From Vogesella margarita (GTDB taxonomy: Bacteria > Pseudomonadota > Gammaproteobacteria > Burkholderiales > Chromobacteriaceae): a stretch of DNA of 64,000 nucleotides. Position numbers and translations under genes: made by a program. The number at the start of each line of letters is the position of its first letter. Within the stretch, counting starts at the first letter, position 1. The notes below the pieces were generated by a model. That model was given only the letters and a program-made list of their open reading frames with translations. It did not search any database and was not told the origin of the DNA. Location of the stretch: the NCBI RefSeq assembly GCF_028548475.1, contig NZ_JAQQLE010000002.1, forward strand, positions 248,001 through 312,000, written 5' to 3'. Positions 26,649-36,676 of this stretch are shown here, one piece after another.

Positions 26649-28295
26649 ATGAGCAAACTGACCCAGCTTCCCGCCTGGCACGCCCTGTGGGACCACTTCA
26701 ACGACGCCAAGAACCTGCACATGCGCGAGCTGTTCGACAGCGATCCGCAACGTGCCGAACGCTACTCGCTGGAGGTCGGCGGCCTGTTCTTGGACTACTC
26801 CAAGAACCGCCTCACCGACGCCACGCTGCAGGGGCTGATGCAACTGGCGCGCGAGGCCGGCCTGCCGGCCCGCATCAAGGCCATGTTCAAGGGCGAGAAG
26901 ATCAACAGCACCGAGCACCGTGCCGCACTGCACGTGGCGCTGCGCAACCGCACCAACTCGCCGATCATGGTCGACGGCGAGGACGTGATGCCCAAGGTGA
27001 ACTCGGTGCTGTCGCGCATGGGCAAGTTCGCGCACGCGGTGCGCAGCGGCGAGTGGCTGGGCTACACCCACCAGCCGATCACCGACATCGTCAACATCGG
27101 CATCGGCGGCTCGGATCTGGGCTCGCTGATGGTCTGTAGCGCGCTCAAGCCCTTCGGCCACCCGCGCATGAACATGCACTTCGTGTCCAACGTCGACGGC
27201 GCGCAGCTGAAGGAAACGCTGAAGAAGGTGCACCCGGAGACCACGCTGTTCGTGGTGGAATCGAAGACCTTCACCACCCAGGAAACGCTGACCAACGCAC
27301 TGACTGCACGCGACTGGTTCGTGTCGCGCGCGCGCGACGAGAAGGCCGTCGCCAAGCACTTCGTCGCGGTGTCCACCAACAAGAAAGCCGTCGCCGATTT
27401 CGGCATCGATCCGGCAAACATGTTCGAGTTCTGGGACTGGGTGGGTGGGCGCTACAGCCTGTGGTCGGCCATCGGCCTGCCGATCATGCTGTACCTGGGC
27501 GAGGAGAACTTCACCGAGCTGCTCAACGGCGCCCACATCATGGACCAGCACTTCGCCAACGCGCCGTTCGAGCAGAACATGCCGGTGCTGCTGGCGATGA
27601 TCGGCATCTGGTACATCAACTACTACGGCGGCGGCTCGCACGTGATCGCGCCGTACGACCAGTACCTGCATCGTCTGCCGGCCTTCATCCAGCAGCTGGA
27701 CATGGAGTCCAACGGCAAGCAGACCATGCTCGACGGTGCGCCGGTGGATTTCGAGACCGCGCCGATCATCTGGGGCGAAACCGGCATCAACGGCCAGCAC
27801 GCGTTCTTCCAGCTCTTGCACCAGGGCACCCACATCTCGCCGATCGACCTGATCTGCTCGCTGCAGAACAGTTCCAGCCTGCCCGGTCACCACGAGATCC
27901 TGCTCGCCAACGTGTTCGCGCAGGCCGAGGCCTTCATGCGCGGCAAGACCGCGGACGAGGCGCGCAGCGAACTGGAGGCGCAGGGGCTGACGGGCGACGC
28001 GCTGGAGGCGCTGGTGCCGCACAAGGTGTTCGCCGGCAACCGCCCGACCAACACCCTGCTGATGGACCGCCTCGACCCGCGCAACCTGGGTAGCCTGATC
28101 GCCGCCTACGAGCACAAGATCTTCGTGCAGGGCGTGATCTGGCACATCAACAGCTTCGACCAGTGGGGGGTGGAGCTGGGCAAGCAGCTGGCCAAGACCA
28201 TCCACGCCGAGCTGGCCGGCAAGCTGGAATCGGCACCGCACGACAGCTCGACCAAGGCGCTGATCGAGCGCTACCGCCGCGCCAACGCGCAGTAA
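26649..28295 (+). CDS. pgi: Glucose-6-phosphate isomerase
   Basis: A 548-residue phosphoglucose isomerase, the same length as the E. coli enzyme. Substrate phosphate is bound by [13 protein letters not shown]; the catalytic glutamate lies in [16 protein letters not shown] (near residue 265), the catalytic histidine in [16 protein letters not shown] (near 335) and the lysine in [16 protein letters not shown] (near 515). CGGAG 6 bases before ATG 26649 fixes the start. As the last gene of the zwf operon it can return fructose-6-phosphate to glucose-6-phosphate for another Entner-Doudoroff turn. Confidence 0.95.
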   Translation: MSKLTQLPAWHALWDHFNDAKNLHMRELFDSDPQRAERYSLEVGGLFLDYSKNRLTDATLQGLMQLAREAGLPARIKAMFKGEKINSTEHRAALHVALRNRTNSPIMVDGEDVMPKVNSVLSRMGKFAHAVRSGEWLGYTHQPITDIVNIGIGGSDLGSLMVCSALKPFGHPRMNMHFVSNVDGAQLKETLKKVHPETTLFVVESKTFTTQETLTNALTARDWFVSRARDEKAVAKHFVAVSTNKKAVADFGIDPANMFEFWDWVGGRYSLWSAIGLPIMLYLGEENFTELLNGAHIMDQHFANAPFEQNMPVLLAMIGIWYINYYGGGSHVIAPYDQYLHRLPAFIQQLDMESNGKQTMLDGAPVDFETAPIIWGETGINGQHAFFQLLHQGTHISPIDLICSLQNSSSLPGHHEILLANVFAQAEAFMRGKTADEARSELEAQGLTGDALEALVPHKVFAGNRPTNTLLMDRLDPRNLGSLIAAYEHKIFVQGVIWHINSFDQWGVELGKQLAKTIHAELAGKLESAPHDSSTKALIERYRRANAQ

Positions 28296-28326
28296 CGCGC
28301 CCGCCGTCACCCGGCCGCAGCAAAAC

Positions 28327-28357
28327 CAACCGGAGCCTCGCGCTCCGGTTTTTTTAT
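28327..28357 (+). terminator. Intrinsic terminator of the zwf-pgi operon
   Basis: ACCGGAGC and GCTCCGGT around a 5-base loop followed by a run of T. Confidence 0.9.
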
Positions 28358-28669
28358 GGTCGCGGCACAGGCGAATCAGGGAAAGCCGCAATGCGGTACT
28401 CCCCAATGGTGGGGACAGTGGCGGCGGCACTAGCATGTCTTTTCCGGTGTGGCCGCCCTGTTGCGCCAACTTGATGACAAATGCGAGCAATTTCCACGCA
28501 TTTTCATGACGTTGGTTCAGGCGGGGCGGGCGCAACGGCGGGCAGGCTGCAATATTACCAAGCCGCTGTCAGCGGTTTGTAAGGGCGCACTGCTAGTGTT
28601 GACCGCGAGTTGTCTGCGCAGGCCGTCTGCCGGCCTGTCTTCCCCGTTTCTGTTTGCAAGGAATTCATC
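28358..28669 (+). other. Intergenic region upstream of the chemoreceptor gene
   Basis: About 310 bases with no gene I can support. A small TCCCCA-ATGG-TGGGGA stem is visible near 28400. No convincing sigma-70 or sigma-28 promoter was recognised. Confidence 0.5.
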
Positions 28670-30280
28670 ATGCGCGTTTCTACCCGGCTGGCCGTCATCA
28701 TCCTGGCCAGCTTCATCGGATTGCTGCTGCTGGCCGGGCTGTCGCTGCACAGCATCCGCCAGTCGCTGTACGAGGAAAAACAGGCCTTCATCGTCAACCA
28801 GCTGCGCATGGCGGAAGGCGTGCTCGGCCACTACGCCGCCGAGCAGCAGCAGGGGCGGCTGAGTCAGGCCGACGCGCAGCAGCAGGCGCGCCAGGCGCTG
28901 GCGATGCTGACGGTGGACGACGTGTACTTCTTCGCCCGCGACAAGGACAACGTGATGCAGGTGCACGTGAAGGCCGACCGCATCGGCAAGGTCGACCTCG
29001 GCTCCAAATTGCCGGACGGGCGCACCACGGTCGACGCCTACAACGCGGCGCTGCGCACGGCCAAGTACGGCATCACCGAGATCTACACCACGCGCAAGGG
29101 GTCCGATGTGCAGGTGCCCAAGCTCAACGGCGTGGTGCGTTTCGAGCCCTGGGGCTGGATGGTGGGTACCGGCATTTTCGTCGACGACATCGCGTCCACC
29201 TTCTGGCGCAATGCCTCGCTGCTGCTGGCGCTGGCGGCCGTGGTCGTGGTGGTGCTGGCGGCGCTGGCGCTGACCATGTCGCGCCGCATCATCGGTTCGC
29301 TCGGCGGCGAGCCGGCCTACGCGGTGGCGGTGGTGGAGGCGATCGCCGCCGGCGACCTCAACCAGGACATCCGCCACAACGGCAAGCCGCACAGCCTGCT
29401 GTTCGTGATGGCGACGATGCAGCAGAAGCTGCGCGAGATGATCGTGCAGATCAGCGACTCCGCCGCGCAGCTGGGTGACACTGCCGCCGCGCTGGGCGGG
29501 CAGATGCAGCGGCTGGACACGGTGTCCGCCACCGCCAACGACTCCACCACCGCGGCGGCGGCGGCGATCGAAGAGCTGTCGGTGAGCATCGATCACGTGT
29601 CCGACAGCGCGCGCCAGACCGAGGTCGATTCGCGCGGCGTGGCGCAGCTGGCGCAGCAGGGGCTGGGGGTGGCGCAAGGCGTGGTGTCCAGCATCCGCGG
29701 CATTGCCGGCGAGGTCAGTGACGCTTCCGGCCGCGTGCTGTCGCTGAGCGAGCGCACGCGCAGCATCAGCGGCATCGCCGACACCATCCGCGACATCGCC
29801 GACCAGACCAATCTGCTGGCGCTGAACGCGGCGATCGAGGCGGCGCGGGCCGGCGAGCTGGGGCGCGGTTTCGCGGTGGTGGCGGACGAGGTGCGCAAGC
29901 TGGCGGAGCGCACCGCGCAGGCCACCAGCGAGATTTCCAGCATCATCCACACCGTGGTGCAGGAGACCGCCGGGGTATCCGGCGCCATGGAGCAGATCGC
30001 GCCGCTGGTGGAGGACGGTGTGCAGCAGGTGACGCAGCTGGCCGGTGCGCTGGGCCAGATCGACGACAAGGTCGGCCACACGCTGGAGCGCTTCCGCAAC
30101 GTGGCGCTGGCGATGAGCGAGCAGAGTCAGGCCGGGGTCAGCATCGCCGGCAGCGTGGAGCAGGTGGTGCAGGTGGTGGAGGAAACGCAGTCTTCGGTGC
30201 GCTTCACCACCGGTGCCTCGGCGCGGCTGCAAACGTTGGCCGCAGATTTGCAGCAGGCGGTGTCGCGCTTCCGCGTGTAG
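28670..30280 (+). CDS. Methyl-accepting chemotaxis protein with Cache sensor
   Basis: A 536-residue chemoreceptor. The start at 28670 (AAGGAAT 5 bases upstream) puts a membrane helix at residues 7-28. Residues about 40-175 form a single Cache-type periplasmic sensor ending in the typical [19 protein letters not shown]; a second membrane helix spans about 184-205, a HAMP-like linker follows, and the signalling domain has its hairpin at about 373-417 ([20 protein letters not shown] ... [15 protein letters not shown]). Single-Cache receptors often sense small carboxylates; the ligand here is unknown. No CheW-tether pentapeptide is seen. A dispersed-motif copy lies near the 3' end (30235-30244). 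Confidence 0.93.
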   Translation: MRVSTRLAVIILASFIGLLLLAGLSLHSIRQSLYEEKQAFIVNQLRMAEGVLGHYAAEQQQGRLSQADAQQQARQALAMLTVDDVYFFARDKDNVMQVHVKADRIGKVDLGSKLPDGRTTVDAYNAALRTAKYGITEIYTTRKGSDVQVPKLNGVVRFEPWGWMVGTGIFVDDIASTFWRNASLLLALAAVVVVVLAALALTMSRRIIGSLGGEPAYAVAVVEAIAAGDLNQDIRHNGKPHSLLFVMATMQQKLREMIVQISDSAAQLGDTAAALGGQMQRLDTVSATANDSTTAAAAAIEELSVSIDHVSDSARQTEVDSRGVAQLAQQGLGVAQGVVSSIRGIAGEVSDASGRVLSLSERTRSISGIADTIRDIADQTNLLALNAAIEAARAGELGRGFAVVADEVRKLAERTAQATSEISSIIHTVVQETAGVSGAMEQIAPLVEDGVQQVTQLAGALGQIDDKVGHTLERFRNVALAMSEQSQAGVSIAGSVEQVVQVVEETQSSVRFTTGASARLQTLAADLQQAVSRFRV

Positions 30281-30323
30281 GCGTGAGCGGCCCGTGACCG
30301 CCAGCGGTCGCGGGCCGTCGTAC

Positions 30324-30581
30324 TCAGGAGGCGCTGCTGTCGCGCAGGCACTTCTTCACGAAGCTGTTCTTGGCGGCGCCGGACAGTTTCTTCTCGGCGG
30401 CCTTGCCGTCGCACATGGCTTGCGCATTGCCCGGCTGTTCGCGTTCGCACTTCTTCATGAAGCTGTTCTTGGCGGCGCCGGCGAGCTTCTTCTCGGTGGC
30501 CATTTTTTCGCAGGCCGGATTGGCGGCCAGCAGCGGGCCGGAGAACAGGGCAAGGGTAAGCAGCAGGATCAGTTGACGCAT
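30324..30581 (-). CDS. psiF: PsiF-repeat periplasmic protein
   Basis: An 85-residue secreted protein with a signal peptide (cleavage after LLA, residue 19) and two PsiF repeats, KKLAGAAKNSFMKKC and KKLSGAAKNSFVKKC, each with a terminal cysteine, plus CEKM and MCDG. Four cysteines in a periplasmic protein suggest two disulfides. PsiF is phosphate-starvation-inducible in E. coli; its biochemical role is not known. AAAGGA precedes the ATG. It is convergent with the chemoreceptor gene. Confidence 0.85.
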   Translation of the reverse strand: MRQLILLLTLALFSGPLLAANPACEKMATEKKLAGAAKNSFMKKCEREQPGNAQAMCDGKAAEKKLSGAAKNSFVKKCLRDSSAS

Positions 30582-30745
30582 GGTGTGTCCTTTCGGGAGC
30601 GGTGGCGGTAATCGGGCATGACCGTTTCACTATGACTGCAGCCACAAAAAAATGAAACCTGCGACCGCTATCGTTTGTGTCATATTGTTGGTTTCAATGG
30701 TGTGACGTAGTGATAGCGCGAAAGGGCGGGCGAATGTGGGGCGGG

Positions 30746-31528
30746 ATGAATACCTGGTGCTGCAGGGCGGCATTCTGGCTGCTTGCTTGTCTGCCGCTGA
30801 CGGCGGCGGCGGCGCGGCCCCCGCTGAATATCGTCGCCATGGACCAGGCGTCGCCGCCCTACGTCATCGGCGAGGGGGACGGTTTCGCGCCGCAGCCGGG
30901 CCTTGCCGTCGAGCTGGCGCAGCAGGCGGCAAACGCCTGCGGTGTCGAGCTGCACCTGTTGCGCCAGCCGGGGCTGCGCATGCTGCAGAGCCTGAAAAGC
31001 GGCAGTGCCGACGCTGCGCTGCTGCTGTCCTACAACGAGGAACGCGCGCAGTTCGCCGTCTATCCGCTGCGCGACGGCCAACCCGACGGCCGCCAGCGCA
31101 TGAGCACGCTGCGCTACGTGTTGTTCGTGCGCAACGACAGCACGCTTGCGTGGGACGGCGAGCGGCTGAGCCCGCCGCAGGCGGTGGTGGGCAGCAATAT
31201 CGGCTGGTCGGTGATCAAGGATCTGGAACGCCTGCAGATCCGGGTCGAGACCGCGCTTAATGTCGACAGCAACTTCAACAAGCTGCAGGCCGGGCGGATC
31301 GACGCCTACGCGATCCAGGACTTGCTGGCCGCCGGCTACCTGTCCACGCATCCGAAACTCGAGGTGCGCGCACTGCCGCAGCCGCTGGTGAGCAAGGACT
31401 ACTTCATGCCGTTCAGCCGCCAGTTCGCCGCGCGCCAGCCGCAGCTGGTGCAGTGCATGTGGCAACAGGTGGCGCGTCAGCGCGACGCGCTGCTGAAGCG
31501 GCGCATGGCAATCTACCTCCACCACTGA
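30746..31528 (+). CDS. Periplasmic solute-binding protein (SBP_bac_3 family)
   Basis: About 260 residues, a solitary family 3 periplasmic binding protein with the opening LNIVAMDQASPPYVIGEGDGFAPQPGLAVELAQQAA (given here as its role: substrate pocket strand and first helix). Starting at 30746 gives a signal peptide MNTWCCRAAFWLLACLPLTAAAA; ATG 30734 or 30677 are possible alternatives. No permease or ATPase genes are adjacent, so it may be a stand-alone sensor or scavenging protein for amino acids or similar solutes, as often seen in this phylum. Confidence 0.78.
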   Translation: MNTWCCRAAFWLLACLPLTAAAARPPLNIVAMDQASPPYVIGEGDGFAPQPGLAVELAQQAANACGVELHLLRQPGLRMLQSLKSGSADAALLLSYNEERAQFAVYPLRDGQPDGRQRMSTLRYVLFVRNDSTLAWDGERLSPPQAVVGSNIGWSVIKDLERLQIRVETALNVDSNFNKLQAGRIDAYAIQDLLAAGYLSTHPKLEVRALPQPLVSKDYFMPFSRQFAARQPQLVQCMWQQVARQRDALLKRRMAIYLHH

Positions 31529-31538
31529 CGCGGCCAAC

Positions 31539-31548
31539 GTTGGCCGCA
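31539..31548 (+). repeat. GTTGGCCGCA motif before a terminator
   Basis: Part of CGCGGCCAACGTTGGCCGCA, the common palindrome with one mismatch at the outer left base, immediately followed by a classical terminator. Confidence 0.85.
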
Positions 31549-31578
31549 AAAAAGCCGACGCGCAGGCGTCGGCTTTTT
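31549..31578 (+). terminator. Intrinsic terminator
   Basis: AAAAAGCCGACGC and GCGTCGGCTTTTT around a 4-base loop; ends the binding-protein gene. Confidence 0.9.
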
Positions 31579-31793
31579 GTCGTGCCGTTCTCTTCTTGCC
31601 CTGACGCTCCGGTCGAGGGACGGTGGTCGGGCGTGGCCACCCCTTGCAGGGCTTCGGCTCCGGCACGCTTCACGCCTCTCCCTCGATCACCGGCAGGGCT
31701 GTTTACGAGACAAGGCAACAGGGTAATTTCCTTCAATACCGGTCGAACCGGATTTTTTACGCTGCAGGTTCTTTCATCTGCGGGGAGCAACCC

Positions 31794-32372
31794 ATGAGCC
31801 TGTATCTGTCGATGTCCTTGTTTGCGCTGGCGGCCTCCATTTCTCCGGGGCCGGTGAATCTGCTGGGCCTGGCCCACGGTGTGCAGTATGGTTTTCGTGC
31901 CAGCTTGCGGCACGTCACCGGCGCGACCATGGGATTTACCCTGTTACTGCTGTTGATCGGTCTCGGGCTGCACGAGGTGCTGGCACGCTGGCCGGTCGTG
32001 ACCGTCGCCATCAAGTGGGCCGGTGCCGCCTTCCTGCTGTACATGGCCTGGAAGCTGTTCCGCGCGGATGGCGCACTGGGGGACAAGCGTGCCGGGCAGG
32101 CGCCGTCGTACTGGCAAGGGGCCCTGATGCAATGGTTGAACCCGAAGGCCTGGCTGGCCGCGGTGGCCGGCATGGGGGCCTTTGCCGGCAGCGACAGCCT
32201 GCTGGTCTGGCAATTCAGCGCGCTTTACTGGGTGATCTGCTATCTCTCGCTGGCCTGCTGGGCTTATGCAGGCGCGGCGCTGGGGCAATACCTGCACTCT
32301 GCCGCCCGTATCCGCGTGCTGAACCGCTTGCTGGCGGTCTTGCTGTTGCTGAGTACGGTCTTGCTGTTCTGA
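31794..32372 (+). CDS. LysE/RhtB-family amino-acid exporter
   Basis: A 192-residue membrane protein with five to six helices. SISPGPVNLLGLAHGVQYGFRA is the LysE/RhtB signature near the N-terminus, and WLNPKAWLAAVAG is the second conserved site. GGGGAG lies 6 bases before the ATG. These proteins export amino acids or related compounds. It converges without any gap on an AraC-type regulator, which may control it; the substrate is unknown. Confidence 0.88.
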   Translation: MSLYLSMSLFALAASISPGPVNLLGLAHGVQYGFRASLRHVTGATMGFTLLLLLIGLGLHEVLARWPVVTVAIKWAGAAFLLYMAWKLFRADGALGDKRAGQAPSYWQGALMQWLNPKAWLAAVAGMGAFAGSDSLLVWQFSALYWVICYLSLACWAYAGAALGQYLHSAARIRVLNRLLAVLLLLSTVLLF

Positions 32373-33227
32373 TCAGCGCCGGTAATGGCCGGGCGTGACG
32401 GCGGTAAGGCGCTTGAACACCCGCTGGAAATGCGCCTGGTCGGCAAAGCCGCTGGCGTGCGCGACCTCCGCCAGGGGTTGCCGGCCACGTAGCAGGCGTC
32501 TGGCATGCTGGATGCGACAGTTGAGCAGATAGGCGTGCGGGGTCATGTGGTAGTGCTGGCTGAAGGCACGGATCAGGTAGGACGGCGACAGCGAGGCTGC
32601 CGCGCAGATCTGCTGCAGACTCAGGGACTCGGTCGCGTGGCTGTGGATGAAGTCGGCGGCCCGTGCCAGTTTGTCCGGGGCGCTAGGCATTGGCAGCTTG
32701 CCAGGCGACAAGGCGGCCAAGGCTTGGCTGAAAAACTGGACGGCGACGCTTTCCTTCAGCAGCCGTTCGCTATCGGCGGCGGTCAGCACGGCGTGAAAAC
32801 GGGTAAACGCGGCGTACAGGCGTGGGTCGTGACTGAGCTGAGAGGCCAGTGGCTGGAAGTCGCCATGCGGCGACAGCCCCAGCTCCGCCTGCCGTGTACC
32901 CAGCCAGTCCTTGTCCACGTACAGCATGCGATACGCCCAGCCGGCGCCGCGAACGGGCGCGCAGGCATGCACCTCGCCCGGATTCATCATCAGCACGCTG
33001 CCGGTGGCGATCTCGTGCCGCTGGTTGCCGTTCAGGTAGTGGCTGTGGCCGCCATCAATCACGCCCAGCGAGAACGTCTCGTGCGAGTGTTTTTCATAGC
33101 AGACCTTGCGGCCGTCCGCGACGGTGCGGGACTCGATGAAGGGCAGCGCGTCATCACGCCAGAAGCGGGATGCTTGCTGTGGGGCGGAGCGGGCTTGCGC
33201 CATCGTTGCGTCACTTCTGTTGGGCAT
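32373..33227 (-). CDS. AraC-family transcriptional regulator
   Basis: About 284 residues: an N-terminal cupin/AraC-binding domain (HSHETFSLGVIDGGHSHYLNGNQRHEI, with metal/ligand-type histidines) and a C-terminal double HTH (LSLQQICAAASLSPSYLIRAFSQHYHMTPHAYLL then AEVAHASGFADQAHFQRVFKRLTAVTPGHYRR). Similar regulators usually sit beside LysE exporters and respond to amino acids. No clear ribosome-binding site distinguishes ATG 33227 from ATG 33203. Its stop codon directly abuts the lysE stop: the palindrome TGATCA at 32370-32375 provides both. Confidence 0.88.
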   Translation of the reverse strand: MPNRSDATMAQARSAPQQASRFWRDDALPFIESRTVADGRKVCYEKHSHETFSLGVIDGGHSHYLNGNQRHEIATGSVLMMNPGEVHACAPVRGAGWAYRMLYVDKDWLGTRQAELGLSPHGDFQPLASQLSHDPRLYAAFTRFHAVLTAADSERLLKESVAVQFFSQALAALSPGKLPMPSAPDKLARAADFIHSHATESLSLQQICAAASLSPSYLIRAFSQHYHMTPHAYLLNCRIQHARRLLRGRQPLAEVAHASGFADQAHFQRVFKRLTAVTPGHYRR

Positions 33228-33396
33228 TGAACACGAACAGCATAGCTTGCCCCGGCGCAAAAACAAAAGTAGCGCCACAGGGCGGCCGCTTCCTCATGCC
33301 GGGCTTTGCGGCGCGGGTCTTGGGCCGACCCCGGCTCAGCCCGGGCTGCTATCCCTGCGCATTGGCTGGTAAGGCGGTTTCGCAAGCGGGGTGGAA

Positions 33397-33431
33397 AACA
33401 ACAAGGCCGGGATGATCCCGGCCTTGTTGTT
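33397..33431 (-). terminator. Strong intrinsic terminator of argH
   Basis: A perfect 16-bp stem (AACAACAAGGCCGGGA with its inverse) and a 3-base loop. Palindromic flanks may let it act on both strands. The rest of 33228-33396 holds no gene. Confidence 0.85.
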
Positions 33432-33448
33432 CATGCTGGCGGCACAAG

Positions 33449-33458
33449 GTTGGCCGCA
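33449..33458 (+). repeat. GTTGGCCGCA motif between terminator and argH
   Basis: Single extended copy (AAGGTTGGCCGCA) 7 bases from the argH stop codon. Confidence 0.85.
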
Positions 33459-33464
33459 AGCCGT

Positions 33465-34847
33465 TTAGCCCGCCAGACGGGCGCGGTGGCGGGCGATCTG
33501 CGCGCGCACCTGGTTTGGCGCGGTGCCGCCGACGTGGTCGCGCTGTGCCAGCGAACCTTCCGGCGTCAGCACGGTGAACACGTCGGCTTCGATCAGCGTG
33601 CTGAATTCGCGCAGTTTTTCCAGGCTGAGGTCGGCGATATCCACGCCCTGCAGCTCGGCATGGCGCACGGTCAGTGCCACCACTTCGTGGCTGTCGCGGA
33701 ACGGCATGCCCTTCTTCACCAGATAGTCGGCGAGGTCGGTGGCAGTGGCAAAGCCCTGCAGCACGGCGGCGCGCATCGCCTCCGGCTTCACGGTGATGCC
33801 GCGCATCATGTCGGCGTAGATGCGCAGGGTGTCGATCAGGGTGTCGGCGGTGTCGAACAGCGGCTCCTTGTCTTCCTGGTTGTCCTTATTGTAGGCCAGC
33901 GGCTGGGCCTTCATCAGGGTTACCAGCGCGATCAGGTGGCCGACCACGCGGCCGGATTTGCCGCGTACCAGCTCTGGCACGTCCGGGTTTTTCTTCTGCG
34001 GCATGATGGAGCTGCCGGTGCAGAAGCGGTCGGCGATGTCGATGAAGCCGACGCGCGGGCTCATCCACAGGATCAGCTCTTCCGACAGGCGGCTCAAATG
34101 CACCATCACCAGACTGGCGGCGGCGGTGAATTCGATGGCGAAGTCACGGTCGGACACCGCGTCCAGCGAGTTGTGGCACACGTCGTCGAAGCCCAAGAGC
34201 TGCGCGGTGTAGAAGCGGTCGATCGGGAAGGTGGTGCCGGCCAGCGCGGCGGCGCCCAGCGGCAGGCGGTTGACGCGCTTGCGGCAGTCGGTCATGCGCT
34301 CGGCGTCGCGGGAGAGCATTTCCACGTAGGCCAGCATGTGGTGGCCGAAGGTCACCGGCTGGGCGACTTGCAAATGGGTGAAGCCCGGCATCACGGTGTC
34401 GGCATTGGCCTCGGCCAGATCCAGCAGGCTGGTCTGCAGCTCGGCGATGAAACCGACGATGGTGTCGATCTGCGCACGCAGCCACAGGCGGATGTCGGTG
34501 GCGACCTGGTCGTTACGCGAGCGGCCGGTGTGCAGGCGCTTGCCGGCGTCGCCGATCTTGTCGGTGAGGCGGCGCTCGACGTTCATGTGCACGTCTTCCA
34601 GGTCCACGCTCCACTCGAAGTTGCCGGCGCGGATGTCGGCGATGATCTCGCCCATGCCGTCGCGGATGGCGGCGAGGTCGGCATCGGACAGCACGCCGCA
34701 CTTGTTGAGCATCGCGGCGTGGGCCAGCGAGCCTTCGATGTCGAATTCGGCCAGGCGGTTATCAAAGGTGACCGAAGCGGTGTATTTCTTGACCAGCTCG
34801 GAGACCGGCTCGGAGAAGCGGCCAGACCAGGCGTGCGTGTCTTGCAT
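33465..34847 (-). CDS. argH: Argininosuccinate lyase
   Basis: A 460-residue fumarase/aspartase-superfamily enzyme that cleaves argininosuccinate to arginine and fumarate, the last arginine-synthesis step. The signature loop [12 protein letters not shown] holds the catalytic serine, THLQVAQP the catalytic histidine region, and [12 protein letters not shown] the substrate site. Full length for the family. The ATG lacks a strong ribosome-binding site. It stands alone, with no other arg genes in the window. Confidence 0.95.
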   Translation of the reverse strand: MQDTHAWSGRFSEPVSELVKKYTASVTFDNRLAEFDIEGSLAHAAMLNKCGVLSDADLAAIRDGMGEIIADIRAGNFEWSVDLEDVHMNVERRLTDKIGDAGKRLHTGRSRNDQVATDIRLWLRAQIDTIVGFIAELQTSLLDLAEANADTVMPGFTHLQVAQPVTFGHHMLAYVEMLSRDAERMTDCRKRVNRLPLGAAALAGTTFPIDRFYTAQLLGFDDVCHNSLDAVSDRDFAIEFTAAASLVMVHLSRLSEELILWMSPRVGFIDIADRFCTGSSIMPQKKNPDVPELVRGKSGRVVGHLIALVTLMKAQPLAYNKDNQEDKEPLFDTADTLIDTLRIYADMMRGITVKPEAMRAAVLQGFATATDLADYLVKKGMPFRDSHEVVALTVRHAELQGVDIADLSLEKLREFSTLIEADVFTVLTPEGSLAQRDHVGGTAPNQVRAQIARHRARLAG

Positions 34848-34902
34848 GGTGATGATGTCCCGGGTTTGTAATGGAGGGCGTGTCTGGCCGACGATTATAA
34901 GG

Positions 34903-34932
34903 AAAGCCCGCCATCAGGGCGAGGGCGGGCTG
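34903..34932 (-). terminator. Terminator of the hemerythrin gene
   Basis: AGCCCGCC and GGCGGGCT enclose an 11-base loop; on the minus strand TTCCTTATAAT follows. Confidence 0.7.
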
Positions 34933-34955
34933 GTTTCAAGCGTTCGATTGCGCGC

Positions 34956-35489
34956 TCAGCGTGGCGTGGTGCGCCGCGCCGCCATGCGCTGGCCGGCGTC
35001 GCGCAGCTCGTCCTCGCCGATCAGCTGACCGGCGACCGGGAACAGCCAGTCTTCCTCGCGCTGCGCGTGCTCGCGGTACAGGCGGGTGAAGTCGGCGATG
35101 GCGGCGGCGTCAAGCTCGACCAATTCGCCACGGCCGAAGGCCTGCAGCTGGTCGTGGAGGGCGCGCCAGCGTGCGTTCAGGTAGCCGTGCTCGGCCAGCA
35201 GCTGCTCGATCTTGGCGGCGGCGTCCGGCTGCCGCGCCACGATCAGCGGGAACAGCTCCTGTTCCTCGTCCTGGTGGTGCGCCGGGCCGGCCATCTCGAA
35301 ATAGCGCACGATACCGGCGATGGTGTTCAGCACGGCGTGGCTGTGGCCGTGCTCGGCGATGTAGCCGGGCAGCGCGTCCAGCTGCTCGCAGAAGTGGCGC
35401 ACCTTGTCGTGACAGGCGTACAGCATGTCCAGCGGTTCGTCGAAGGAAGGTGCGGGGATCGCGCGGGTCAGGGCGTCCAGGCTCAGCAT
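34956..35489 (-). CDS. Hemerythrin-like (HHE-domain) protein
   Basis: A 177-residue four-helix HHE-domain protein. Potential di-iron ligands are seen in ACHDKVRHFCEQL, AGPAHHQDEEQELFPLI and YREHAQREEDWLFPV, spaced as in hemerythrin cation-binding domains. GGAG lies 7 bases before the chosen ATG (35489). Such proteins bind oxygen, nitric oxide or iron; a role in NO or oxidative-stress handling is an inference from the family. Confidence 0.85.
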   Translation of the reverse strand: MLSLDALTRAIPAPSFDEPLDMLYACHDKVRHFCEQLDALPGYIAEHGHSHAVLNTIAGIVRYFEMAGPAHHQDEEQELFPLIVARQPDAAAKIEQLLAEHGYLNARWRALHDQLQAFGRGELVELDAAAIADFTRLYREHAQREEDWLFPVAGQLIGEDELRDAGQRMAARRTTPR

Positions 35490-35622
35490 GGCGTGCTCCG
35501 GAATTAATGGTGGGATGGTTTCAGTATGGTGCATGGCGGCGCCACTGCCCATGATCCGCCTCAAGCGACGGGCGGGGATTTGCATTACAGTCTCGGCTGG
35601 TCTTTTCTGTTGCAGACGAGTG

Positions 35623-36654
35623 ATGACTGTCCCGTTCCTGATCCGTGAACTGTGCCGCGGCGATGCGGCCAACCTTGCCGCGGCGCTGGCGCTGCACGAC
35701 GCCGCCCACGCGCTGGAAGTGGCGTGGCTGGAGGGTTACCCGCTGCCGCGGCTGTGGCAAAGCAGCGCCGACATCGCCGCCAGCCCGCTGCACATCCTGG
35801 CCGGCTACGATGAGCAGGGCCAGCTGTGCGCGCTGCTGGTCTGCGGCCGGGCCGACGACGGCGGCCTCGACATCGTGCGCACGCTGGTGGCGCCAACGCG
35901 GCTGGGCGAGGGCTGGGCCGGGCGTCTGCTCACCGCCGCGCTGGTCGGCGAAACGGCGGCCACGGTCAGCAGCGCGCAGGCCAACCGCGCTGCGCTGCGC
36001 TGCTACCATAAGGCCGGCTTCGTGCGCGTGCGCGACTTCGCCGCTGCGGACGGGCTGGCGCTGACCACGCTGCGCTGGCAGCGCGACGATAGCGAATTGC
36101 CACTGACGCTGGACGCCGACGGCTGGGTCAACGAGGCGCAGCGGCTGCCGTCGCCCAACTGCGACAGTTATCCACAGCCGGAGGTGCCGCTGCTGGTTAT
36201 CCACAATATCAGCCTGCCGCCGTACCGCTACGGCGGCGACGGCGTGGCGCAGCTGTTCGGTAATCGCCTCGATCCGGCGGCCGATCCCTTCTACGCGACC
36301 ATCGCCCACCTGCGGGTGTCGGCGCACTTTTTCATCCGCCGCGACGGCAGCCTGCTGCAGTTCGTGTCCACCCGCCGGCGCGCGTGGCACGCCGGGGTGT
36401 CGCAGTGGCGCGGCCGCGAGCGCTGCAATGACTTCGCGCTCGGTATCGAGCTGGAAGGCTGCGACTTCGAGCCGTTCTGCCACGCGCAGTACCGCACGCT
36501 GGCGGCGCTGGCGCGGCTGCTGCAGGGCGAGTGCGGCGTCCGCGCCATCACCGGCCACGAGCACATCGCGCCGGGGCGCAAGACCGATCCGGGGCCGTAC
36601 TTCGACTGGCCAAGGTTAGCCGCAGCGGTGGGGCGGGCGTTGCCGGAGAACTGA
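35623..36654 (+). CDS. GNAT acetyltransferase-AmpD amidase fusion
   Basis: A 343-residue two-domain protein. Residues 1-150 resemble a GNAT N-acetyltransferase (VRTLVAPTRLGEGWAGRLLTAAL, then SSAQANRAALRCYHKAGFVRVRDF, the acetyl-CoA site and final strand). Residues 160-343 are an AmpD-type 1,6-anhydro-N-acetylmuramyl-L-alanine amidase with zinc ligands H194 (VIHNISLPP), H312 and D322 (GHEHIAPGRKTDPGPYFDW) and catalytic E276 (GIELEG). AmpD recycles cell-wall fragments in the cytoplasm and is normally about 185 residues without an N-terminal enzyme. No internal stop or frameshift separates the parts. The start at 35623 lacks a strong ribosome-binding site. One dispersed-motif copy lies at 35664-35673. 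Confidence 0.85.
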   Translation: MTVPFLIRELCRGDAANLAAALALHDAAHALEVAWLEGYPLPRLWQSSADIAASPLHILAGYDEQGQLCALLVCGRADDGGLDIVRTLVAPTRLGEGWAGRLLTAALVGETAATVSSAQANRAALRCYHKAGFVRVRDFAAADGLALTTLRWQRDDSELPLTLDADGWVNEAQRLPSPNCDSYPQPEVPLLVIHNISLPPYRYGGDGVAQLFGNRLDPAADPFYATIAHLRVSAHFFIRRDGSLLQFVSTRRRAWHAGVSQWRGRERCNDFALGIELEGCDFEPFCHAQYRTLAALARLLQGECGVRAITGHEHIAPGRKTDPGPYFDWPRLAAAVGRALPEN

Positions 36655-36676
36655 GCCGGCGGCGTGAGGGCCGTGC

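Noticed and set aside
26466-28535. A 689-codon minus-strand open frame
   Set aside because: Antisense to pgi; no motif, no start site, typical shadow of a GC-rich gene.
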